Below are positions 27,741 through 35,800 of a stretch of DNA of 64,000 bases, piece by piece. The notes beneath the pieces were generated by a model. It searched no databases, was not told the DNA's origin, and was given only the letters and a program-made list of their open reading frames with translations. Position numbers and translations under genes: made by a program. This stretch comes from Ignavibacteriota bacterium (GTDB lineage: Bacteria > Bacteroidota > Ignavibacteria > Palsa-1295), in the NCBI GenBank assembly GCA_003151825.1, contig PLYO01000002.1, positions 1 to 64,000 of the forward strand. The letters are read 5' to 3'. The first letter of the stretch is position 1. The number at the start of each line of letters is the position of its first letter.

Positions 27741-28580
27741 ATGGAAATTTTTCACATCGGATTTCTGACCGTGACCTGGATGGACGTGATTGACGTCCTG
27801 TTAGTCACGTTTCTATTTTATAGATTATACGTAGCGATGCGCGGCACGATTGCGGCGCAAATTTTTCTGGGGCTGCTCATTGTCATCGCCGGTTCGCTCC
27901 TTGCGCGCGCGGCGGACATGAAGGCGCTCTCATGGCTGCTCAAAACGCTCACGGATATTTGGGTGATCGCGCTCATAGTTTTATTTCAACCGGAACTTCG
28001 TCGACTCTTGCTTTTTTTGGGAAGGAATCCAGTCATCAAATTCTTTATTCGATTCGATGTGAACGAATACGCCGATCTTATCGTCGGTGCGCTTGAAGAG
28101 GTGCGGCAGCGTGGCGAGGGCGCGCTCATCGTCATCATCCGGACGACGGACATCAAGCTGTTTGTCGATACCGGACTTCCGATTCGCGCGATTATCTCGA
28201 AAGAACTGCTCGTTACGATCTTCAATCGCAAAGGGCCGCTGCACGATGGCGCCGTGGTCATTAAAGATCGTTACATCGAGGCGGCGCGCTGCACGCTGCC
28301 GCTTTCGCCGGTGGAACGAATTGGGCAAAAGATGCTTGGCACGCGCCACCGCGCGGCACTCGGAATTTCCGAGCAGGCGGATGTCGTCGCACTGGTGCTG
28401 AGCGAGGAAACGGGCCAGTTTGCGCTCGCGCAATCGGGCAGGCTTGCGATGAATCTCTCTGCCGAAGAGATGAAATCGCGGCTCGCCAGTTCCATCACCG
28501 GCGTGGCGAAGCAATCGGCGCAGGAAGCAAAACGAACGCGCGATTATGCGCTCGAAGCAAGGGAAGCATTCGATCGGTAG
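27741..28580 (+). CDS. cdaA: Diadenylate cyclase CdaA (c-di-AMP synthase)
   Basis: Makes cyclic di-AMP from two ATP, a messenger for osmotic and cell-wall control. From the ATG at 27741 the protein has 279 residues: three membrane helices in the first 90, then the DAC domain with the catalytic DGA at 169-171 and RHR at 202-204. This is the membrane-bound CdaA/DacA type. I chose 27741 because upstream codons translate repeat DNA. phoH is directly upstream; the usual ybbR/cdaR partner is not adjacent. Confidence 0.94.
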   Translation: MEIFHIGFLTVTWMDVIDVLLVTFLFYRLYVAMRGTIAAQIFLGLLIVIAGSLLARAADMKALSWLLKTLTDIWVIALIVLFQPELRRLLLFLGRNPVIKFFIRFDVNEYADLIVGALEEVRQRGEGALIVIIRTTDIKLFVDTGLPIRAIISKELLVTIFNRKGPLHDGAVVIKDRYIEAARCTLPLSPVERIGQKMLGTRHRAALGISEQADVVALVLSEETGQFALAQSGRLAMNLSAEEMKSRLASSITGVAKQSAQEAKRTRDYALEAREAFDR

Positions 28581-28606
28581 AATATTTCGATCATAGAAAT
28601 CCGAAT

Positions 28607-29266
28607 TTGCAAACTATCCATCGCGGCCTCGTATCCGAACATCGTGAATCGCTCGTGGAAGATTTGCGCGCGCGTGGCATTTCGGACGAGCGTGTACTCG
28701 ACGCCATGGCATCCATTCCTCGCGAACGCTTCCTCGACCGCACGTTTGCCGCGCGCGCGTATGAGGACTCTGCGTTGCCCATTGGCGAGGGGCAGACCAT
28801 TTCGCAGCCTTATACCGTTGCCTATCAAACGCAGGCATTGGATGTAAAGCCGGGAGAAAAAGTTCTCGAAATTGGAACGGGTTCCGGCTATCAAGCCGCA
28901 GTGCTCGCCAAGATGGGACTTCGCGTTTATACCATCGAGCGCCACGTCGATTTGCTGGAAGCGGCTCGCAAACGATTAGAATTACTCGGATTTCACCGCG
29001 TTATTTCCCGCGCGGGCGATGGCACGCGCGGATGGCCGGAGTATGCTCCCTTCGATGCTATCCTCGTCACTGCCGGCGCGCCGGACGTGCCCGAATCGCT
29101 TACCAAACAGCTTAATCCAAACGGCGGCCGCATGATCATCCCCATCGGCGGACGCCAAAGCCAGAAAATGTATCTCATCCGCCGCACCGGCGATGAATTT
29201 GCCGGCGAGGAGCTAATCGGCTTTGCGTTTGTGCCGCTGATTGGAGCCGAAGGATGGACGATCTGA
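28607..29266 (+). CDS. pcm: Protein-L-isoaspartate O-methyltransferase
   Basis: Methylates isoaspartyl residues so that damaged proteins can be repaired. 219 residues, the family size. Landmarks: ISQPYTVAYQTQAL, the SAM-binding VLEIGTGSGYQAAVLAKM, and DAILVTAGAPDVPESL. The start is TTG at 28607; an internal ATG at codon 34 of the frame (DAMASIP) is too late to keep the N-terminal helix. It lies in a same-strand run from phoH to miaA. Confidence 0.93.
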   Translation: MQTIHRGLVSEHRESLVEDLRARGISDERVLDAMASIPRERFLDRTFAARAYEDSALPIGEGQTISQPYTVAYQTQALDVKPGEKVLEIGTGSGYQAAVLAKMGLRVYTIERHVDLLEAARKRLELLGFHRVISRAGDGTRGWPEYAPFDAILVTAGAPDVPESLTKQLNPNGGRMIIPIGGRQSQKMYLIRRTGDEFAGEELIGFAFVPLIGAEGWTI

Positions 29267-29276
29267 ACCAAACCAC

Positions 29277-29307
29277 GATTTACAGGATGGGAAGGATTTT
29301 CAGGATG
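29277..29307. repeat. GATTTACAGGATGG-type direct repeat, copy 1
   Basis: A 31-base unit (GATTTACAGGATGGGAAGGA, then TTTTCAGGATG) between pcm and miaA. It matches 60885-60915 at 30 of 31 positions. It lies just upstream of the chosen miaA start; an upstream in-frame TTG would translate it, which is one reason for the later start. Confidence 0.8.
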
Positions 29308-29330
29308 GATTCGTACAGGATTTATTATTC

Positions 29331-30197
29331 GTGACAAACCTCGAACATCTGCTTGTTATTACCGGCCCAACCGCTTCCGGAAAAACCGAAGTAGTGCTTG
29401 CCCTCGCGTGTTCCGATCCGCGCATCGAAATTGTGAGCGCCGATGCGTCGCTTCTTTACTGCGGCTTCGATATTGGGACGGCCAAGCCACCAAAGGAAAT
29501 TCTCGCGGAAATCCCTCATCATCTCATCGACATTTTATCTCCCGACGAGCCATTCAGTGCGATGGAATATAGCAAACGCGCGCGCGCGGCCATCCGCGAC
29601 ATTGTCTCGCGCGGGAAAACACCAGTCGTGGTTGGCGGTACGGGATTTTATATCGATGCGCTGTTTCAGGGTATCGCTTCCATTGACATTCCTGAAGAGG
29701 AAATTGCTGAAGCGAGAACGCGCGCTCAAAACGATATTCAAGAGCAAGGATTCGATGTCATGCACGAACGCCTCCGCGCGATCGATCCGGAACTTTATAC
29801 GCAAATTCAACGGGAACGAAATCCCATCCGACTCGAACGCGCGTGGGCGCATTATTACGCGACGGGCGAGCCACTTGGTGAAACGCGAAAGCGAAAACCG
29901 GAGCCTTTCGAATTCATCCCGGAATATCAAGTGCTAACCGTTCCGCGATTGGAGCTGTGGCAAAGGATTGAGACGCGCGTAGATCGAATGATTGCGAACG
30001 ACTGGATCGAAGAGGCCGAGGGGCTGATGAATAAAGGGATCAGACGTAAAATGCCGGCCATGCGCGCGATTGGATATAACGAACTGTTCGATGTGCTCGA
30101 GGACAAACGAACGCTCGAAGAAGCTCGGGAGCTAATTATCATCCGTACGCGCCAATATGCCAAGCGGCAAGTGACGTGGATAAAGAAATATGGCTAA
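29331..30197 (+). CDS. miaA: tRNA dimethylallyltransferase
   Basis: Transfers a dimethylallyl group to A37 of tRNAs reading UNN codons. 288 residues from GTG at 29331. The P-loop GPTASGKTE is at residues 12-20, VSADASLLYCGFDIGTAKP follows (the Asp-Ala-Ser-Leu replacing the commoner Asp-Ser-Met-Gln), then VVGGTGFYIDALFQGI and the C-terminal MRAIGYNEL and RTRQYAKRQVTW. The 5' region before 29331 is repeat DNA. Its last four bases overlap a convergent small gene. Confidence 0.94.
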   Translation: MTNLEHLLVITGPTASGKTEVVLALACSDPRIEIVSADASLLYCGFDIGTAKPPKEILAEIPHHLIDILSPDEPFSAMEYSKRARAAIRDIVSRGKTPVVVGGTGFYIDALFQGIASIDIPEEEIAEARTRAQNDIQEQGFDVMHERLRAIDPELYTQIQRERNPIRLERAWAHYYATGEPLGETRKRKPEPFEFIPEYQVLTVPRLELWQRIETRVDRMIANDWIEEAEGLMNKGIRRKMPAMRAIGYNELFDVLEDKRTLEEARELIIIRTRQYAKRQVTWIKKYG

Positions 30198-30358
30198 AGC
30201 CGTACACGTGTCCAGAATTGCTCGGTAACGAGAAACGCAACTCGCAAAAAGCCGAGTCCAATCGGGAACCGCAGCACGCTCCCGGTAACGGTAAAGGCAA
30301 GAACAATCGCAACGCAGACGATTGCCCACAATTGCCAGTGTTTGATAGCTGTACGCAT
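30194..30358 (-). CDS. Hypothetical small membrane protein
   Basis: 54 residues from the ATG at 30358 (MRTAIKHWQLW), preceded by a good ribosome-binding site (AAAGGA, nine bases upstream). One long hydrophobic segment (WAIVCVAIVLAFTVTGSVL) predicts a single membrane helix, with a second amphipathic stretch. No family recognised. It lies 26 bases downstream of the phosphoesterase gene on the same strand and converges on miaA. Confidence 0.6.
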   Translation of the reverse strand: MRTAIKHWQLWAIVCVAIVLAFTVTGSVLRFPIGLGFLRVAFLVTEQFWTRVRL

Positions 30359-30384
30359 GGTATAAGTTCCTTTCGTGTACAAAT

Positions 30385-31335
30385 CTAACGGACGGACATT
30401 GCCAGACTATTATCTTCTTGCAACGCCTTTGTTAACTTTTTTTCTAATTTGACCGCCGTGCAGGTTTGTTCCTTTTTATCCACTTCGATCACATTATAGT
30501 AATACCCACCTCCGCGAAACACGGGATAAACGGCTCCGGCAGAATTCAGGCATGGGATTCCATCGCGCGTGTAGCTGCCGGTAAAGTGAATGTGTCCGTG
30601 CAAAACCAAGTCCACATCCATTGCTTTAAATAACTTGAAAAGCTGCCGTTTGCCGTGAAGCTTGAGCGTGTGCTGCTCGATCCGAGCCGCGATCCCGCCC
30701 CGCGAAATGCCATCGGCCACTTCCAGATGGGCCACGTCACGCGGGCGAAACGTGTGATGATGCAGCAGCGCAATCCGGCTGCCGGCTGTTTGCCATGCGT
30801 GATGTTTGGCTAATTCGAACGCCTGCCGATGCGCTTCCGAGGAGATATTCCCATTTGAACCGACCGGATTTTGCAACAGCGAATGACGCGCAATGGAATT
30901 AAATCCAAGCAGACACACATTCTTCACGCGTTTAAGAAATGGATAACCTTGCGCGTCCATTGTGATCATATCCGAAAAGAGTTCCGCGAAGGTATCCTGA
31001 AAAATCGAGACTTTTTCATCGTAGTCCAGCCGCCGGCAGCGGTCCGGGAAGGCAAGGAGGTCATCGGCTAAGTGCGGCCCGCCGAAAACATCGTGGTTCC
31101 CAACGATGACCGTGAGCTTGCTGCTCTTTAAAATGCCAAGCGATTCGAAGAGCCGCCGGATCGTCAGAAGGTCGCGCGCGTCGGCATTGCTGGTGAGATC
31201 GCCTGTAATGATAATATGGTCCGCCCGCATGCGTCCGAGCGCGTCTTCGAGCACTCGTCGGAGCCGCGGCAAATGCTGAGGATGGTACTTCAGGTTGATG
31301 TGAGGATCGGAGAGGTGTGCAATTCGCATAGGCAT
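30385..31335 (-). CDS. Metallophosphoesterase (calcineurin-like)
   Basis: A 316-residue cytosolic phosphoesterase with every metal-binding block: AHLSDPHINLK at the N-terminus, IIITGDLTSNAD, VIVGNHDVFGG, ALLHHHTF and HGHIHFTGS. These ligate two metal ions that hydrolyse phosphate esters. The substrate cannot be read from the sequence; nucleotides or phospholipid precursors such as UDP-diacylglucosamine are possible. Divergent from the M16 peptidase gene. Confidence 0.9.
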   Translation of the reverse strand: MPMRIAHLSDPHINLKYHPQHLPRLRRVLEDALGRMRADHIIITGDLTSNADARDLLTIRRLFESLGILKSSKLTVIVGNHDVFGGPHLADDLLAFPDRCRRLDYDEKVSIFQDTFAELFSDMITMDAQGYPFLKRVKNVCLLGFNSIARHSLLQNPVGSNGNISSEAHRQAFELAKHHAWQTAGSRIALLHHHTFRPRDVAHLEVADGISRGGIAARIEQHTLKLHGKRQLFKLFKAMDVDLVLHGHIHFTGSYTRDGIPCLNSAGAVYPVFRGGGYYYNVIEVDKKEQTCTAVKLEKKLTKALQEDNSLAMSVR

Positions 31336-31495
31336 TCTAAAACGGGGGCATAATCACTGTAACAGCAGTACCCATGCGGGAGTGACAGGTGGGCAATATG
31401 GGAATGTTATTTATGTGTTAAGAGATTATTTCGGGAACCGAGTTGTTGCACACACCTCAATAATAGGTATTGACAGCTAAACGTGAATAATTCCG

Positions 31496-31503
31496 TATTT
31501 TTG
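31496..31503 (+). promoter_or_regulatory. Candidate -7 box for the M16 peptidase gene
   Basis: TATTTTTG matches the Bacteroidota TAnnTTTG consensus. A TTGACA lies 20 bases upstream (31470-31475), so the spacing is close to but not exactly the usual -33/-7 arrangement. A transcript would begin near 31510, just ahead of the peptidase start. Confidence 0.45.
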
Positions 31504-31527
31504 TACTCTTGATTCTCTATCGACTTC

Positions 31528-32859
31528 TTGAAATCTAACAAAACGCGACCAAAACCTTCGATTACCATCCTTCCAGAGATTTCCCGCTACCTCCGACCGG
31601 AGGAAATCGCGCCGGTGGATGTGAAAATCGAAGCGTATCCGAATGGCCTGCGCGTCCTGAGCGAGCGCGTGACGGGCGCATCCTCGCTCGCGCTGGGGCT
31701 GTGGGTGAAAGTTGGTTCCCGCGATGAGAATTTGCGAAATAATGGCATCGCGCACTTCATCGAGCATGTCGTTTTCAAGGGCACAGCGGGCCGGACGATG
31801 CGCGAAATAATGCGATCCATCGAATCCCGTGGCGGCTATCTCAACGCCTTTACCACCAAGGAGCACACCTGCTTTTATACCTGGACGCGCACGACGCATC
31901 TCGAAGAATCGGTCTCGGTGCTCTTCGATCTCGCGACGCGGCCCACTTTTTCCAAACGCGATATCGAAAACGAGAAGTCGGTCATCATCGAAGAAATTAA
32001 TGGCTTAGAAGACGAGCCGGACGAGCTGGTCTTCGATCTTTTCGAGCGCGAAGTCTTTGGCAAGCACCCGCTTTCGAAACCGATTATCGGCAGGGCGAGA
32101 ACTGTAAAGAGTTTCACGCCCGAAATACTTTCCGCGTTTCACCGGAAGCATTACCGCGCGAGCGATATCGTTATTGTTGCAAGCGGTTCTCATTCGCATG
32201 ATGATCTGTTTGTGGCTGTGGGCCGCGCCATGCGCCACATTCCGCCGCACCAGCCGCGCCGTTCTGTTACCGTTCCCAGATTGCCGGGAACGACGGACGC
32301 CGAGCATCATGTCACCCGCGCGGCCGGACAGCAAGCGCATCTCATCCTGGGACGCCGCGCGCCGGGCATTCATGCGAAGCGCCAACTTGCGATTAACGCG
32401 CTGATTACGATTGCCGGAGTGGGCATGAGCAGCCGGCTCAATCTCCGTTTGCGCGAGGAGTTAGGTCTCGCGTACGATGCGATGGCATTCTATTCTCCCT
32501 TCGAGGATGCCGGCGCGGTTGGACTGTATGTTGCGACGGCAATAGATAACCGCGACCGCGCCGTGCGCGAAATGCGGCGCATGGCCCGCAATCTCGTTGC
32601 GAAACCCATTTCGAACGCCGAACTCGAACGCGCGAAGGAGCAGCTGATCGGCGGACTCGTGCTGCCGATGGAGTCCGTCACAAACCGCATGATGCGTTCC
32701 GCGCAAAACGAGTTGTATTTCGGCGGCTATCACCCTATCGAGCGCGATGTCGAAAAAATCGCTCGGCTTACGCTCGAAGAAGTCCGCGACGAAGCAGCGC
32801 GATTATTCGAGGACGAAAAAGCGCTGATGCTGGTGAGCGTGGTGCCCGAAACGGACTGA
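31528..32859 (+). CDS. M16 family zinc peptidase (insulinase / processing-peptidase type)
   Basis: 443 residues. The inverted zinc motif HFIEH is at residues 76-80, with the distal Glu in the IIEEINGLEDEPDEL stretch near 150. The C-terminal half is the inactive M16 lobe (LNLRLREELGLAYDAMAFYS). The start is TTG at 31528; a GTG a few codons before VDVKIEAYPNG is an alternative. No signal peptide is evident, so a cytosolic or peripheral role is likely, as for PqqL/YmxG-like peptidases. The gene is followed by a short dispersed repeat. Confidence 0.92.
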   Translation: MKSNKTRPKPSITILPEISRYLRPEEIAPVDVKIEAYPNGLRVLSERVTGASSLALGLWVKVGSRDENLRNNGIAHFIEHVVFKGTAGRTMREIMRSIESRGGYLNAFTTKEHTCFYTWTRTTHLEESVSVLFDLATRPTFSKRDIENEKSVIIEEINGLEDEPDELVFDLFEREVFGKHPLSKPIIGRARTVKSFTPEILSAFHRKHYRASDIVIVASGSHSHDDLFVAVGRAMRHIPPHQPRRSVTVPRLPGTTDAEHHVTRAAGQQAHLILGRRAPGIHAKRQLAINALITIAGVGMSSRLNLRLREELGLAYDAMAFYSPFEDAGAVGLYVATAIDNRDRAVREMRRMARNLVAKPISNAELERAKEQLIGGLVLPMESVTNRMMRSAQNELYFGGYHPIERDVEKIARLTLEEVRDEAARLFEDEKALMLVSVVPETD

Positions 32860-32860
32860 A

Positions 32861-32878
32861 CCCTTCGGCAAGCTCAGG
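32861..32878. repeat. CCCTTCGGCAAGCTCAGG repeat
   Basis: An 18-base copy of the CTTCGACAGGCTCAGG family that recurs at 44361-44377 (inverted), 44431-44450 and 45129-45148. It occupies the short gap between the M16 peptidase stop and the convergent giant T9SS gene. Confidence 0.7.
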
Positions 32879-32881
32879 CGA

Positions 32882-35800
32882 TTATCTCTCCACCACAAAT
32901 CTCCCCGATGCCGTTACACCCGTTTCCGCGTTGCGAGCGCGGAGATAATAAAGACCGTTCCCGAACGAATGCACATCGAGCGTTAACGCATTGCCGGACG
33001 CCACGCCTTCCGCGCGGATCGTCCCAAGCACATCGACGACCTGATACGAAATCGTCGCCGAGGTTGGATTGATAAAGTTAATTTGCACGGCATCCATCGC
33101 CGGATTGGGCGTGATGCTTTGTATCCCAAGCGAAATATGGCCCGTCTTCATCATTTGCAATGTCGTCTGGTCGCCGCAACCCTTCAGGATGACGTTGACC
33201 GAAACCACAAATTGGGAAAACGCAATGCAGGGAGCATTTTTCGAAGTAACGCTCACGCTGTTTAGCGTCACGGACGTTGCAAGCGTATCCGAAAGATAAA
33301 CGATGCAATGCAGCGTGCCCATCAGCATCTCGGTGTCTATCGTGAGGCTCGTGGCTTGCAGCGGCACTATGAGCGTCGTCGGCGATGCGTTCACGCCATT
33401 CGAATAGGAAAGCGCGCCTGCGGTAATCCCCGCAATGGCCGGTTGGAATCCGATGATGCTCAGCGCATTTGTATCGAGTCCAAAGGGAAGCATGATTGAG
33501 GTCGGGCCAAGCGTGTCGTTGCCGGATAGATAGACTGGAATTTCGATGGTGTCGCCGGGCGCGATGGTAATGGTCGAATCTTTGATATAAACGCTGACGG
33601 CGTCCGTATTGCCGCCGGAGATGATGCGGAGCGAAAGCGGAATGCGCCGGATCGAATCGTTATCCGTTCCCACGGAGACGATCGCAGTATCGTAAATCAC
33701 CCCAGTCCGCGAGCCTTGGAATACGATATGAAGCGAATCGGTCGAAGAGGGTTGAAGAGGATACAGGGTGGAATCTTGGCCTGTCCCGGATACAGTAAAG
33801 CCATTTCCCCCATTGGCCAACGTCCAGCCTATGACCTTGACCGGGACGCAGCTCGTGTTCGTATAAGGGATTGACGCGGTATCGCTCGTCTGACAGGGAT
33901 ACACGGTGCCAAGATCGATGGGCGTCGTGTCGAGCGCCATCGTTCGCGGAGTTCGCGCGATTGTTTCCGCGACCCAAAGCGAGAATGGACGCTCGACTCC
34001 ATTCGAGTCGAGATAACTTGTCTGGAAGAACCCGGTATAGGTTCCCGGCAAGGTATCGTGCGTGACAAGCGCGATCAAAACGGAATCTCTCGCCGCAAGG
34101 CCCGATGTGGGATTAGCGATGGCGCTCCACGCTCCCGCGCTATCCGCAATAATTTTGAACCCGCTGGTCAACGCAAGCGAATCGCAGCCGGGATTGAATA
34201 AATAGAACGGAACCGTGTCCGGCAGATCACATTCGTTGCGAGTGAAAACGATGGAATCGTTCTGAGCGGTGGTGAGAAGATTTGCACCGCCTCCGCCGGC
34301 GCCCGTGCCGATGAAGGTCAGCGTGTCGGTAACTAAGCTGCCGTTCACCGTCAGCGTGACAATGGCCTGCCCGGTGTCGCTTGCATTCGAGTCGGGCGAA
34401 TATCGCACTTCTAATCCTCCGCTCGAGTCGATATTGATCGTGAGCGGCAGCTTGCTAAGCACGGCGAACGGCGGGGCCAGACGGACGCTATCAATGATGG
34501 CCTGGTAGCACGGCGTCAGGTTGCTGAAAATAATTTGGGAATCGACTTGTGAGCATAGCGAGGTCGTGCCAAAATCAAGTGAGTCTATATCATATTCCAC
34601 CGAGCCGGTTGCTTTCGCAGCTCCGATGAACGTTATGGTATCGAATACTAAACTGTCATTGACCGTGAGCATGACAATAGCGCGCCCGGTATCGTTAGAA
34701 ATAGTGTCGGGCGCATATTGCATGGGCAGTCCCTTAATTGCGCCTTTTGGCGGCAATGCGAGCGGCAATTTGCTGAGTAGCACAAATGGCGGCGTCACGA
34801 AAACGCTATCGATCGTTGCGGTGTCGCACGACTTGTTGGTAAACGTAATATCGCTATTGAAAGACGAGCATGGCGTGACACTCCCGAAATTAAGGGTCGG
34901 AGGATAATATGTGACCTTACCCGACGATTCCCCCGTACCGCTGATCGTCACGGTGTCGGTAACTAATGTGTCGTTGACGGTGAGGGTGACAATAGCAATC
35001 CCGGTGTCGCTGGTTAGTGCGTGAGGGGCATATTGTACTTTTAGCACGCCGCTATTCGGGCCAGGTTTGACTGTGAGCGGTAATTTACTGACGAGCTCGA
35101 ACGGCGTGCTCAAGCGAACGCTATCGACTTTGATGGTATCGCACGTTGGGTTGCTGAACGTAATTTCGTTCGTGTCAGGCGAGCAGAGCGATGTGCCTCC
35201 AAAATTAAGTTGTTGTGGAAATTGCAACGGGCCCGGCAGTTTCCCAGCGCCGGAAAGCGCAATGGTTCGGGTGTACGTAGAATCGAAATAGGTATAGGTG
35301 AGCGTAATTGAATCTCGATCTCCCACGACAGCCTGAGGATGAAATTGAACCAAGATCGGTAAGCCCGAATGGCTTTGCACGATGCTCGGGAGCGCGAGCG
35401 GCTGCCCATTTGCGTTCAGCAGCGTCCAGTCCGTTCCGCTTACCGAAATATTCGTAAGCGTTAACGGCGCGCAGCTCGAATCCCCAAGCAGAATGGTGTC
35501 CATCAGTGGAAGACACAGCAAGGTCGAATCGAAGGCCAGCGAGCGCGGCGCGGTAAACGCATTATTATTCGCGATGGAAAACACCAGCGTCAGATCCTGC
35601 GAGAGCGTATCGCCGCACTGAAGATAATAGACGCGCGCGCGAATGGTATCCGAAATGCCTGCCACTTGCGGAAGGAATTGGAACTGCACCACCGTGCTTC
35701 CGCCCGAGACTTGCGCGGGCGGAGTAAGCAGCAACGAATAATCGCCGGATCTTGGAATCAGGGTAGTGGGTTTATTGGCGAGCAGGTTGCCCAGCGTCAT

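Noticed and set aside
29241..29330. Upstream TTG start for miaA
   Set aside because: The extension overlaps pcm and translates a dispersed repeat (QDGKDFQDG); MiaA normally begins a few residues before the P-loop.
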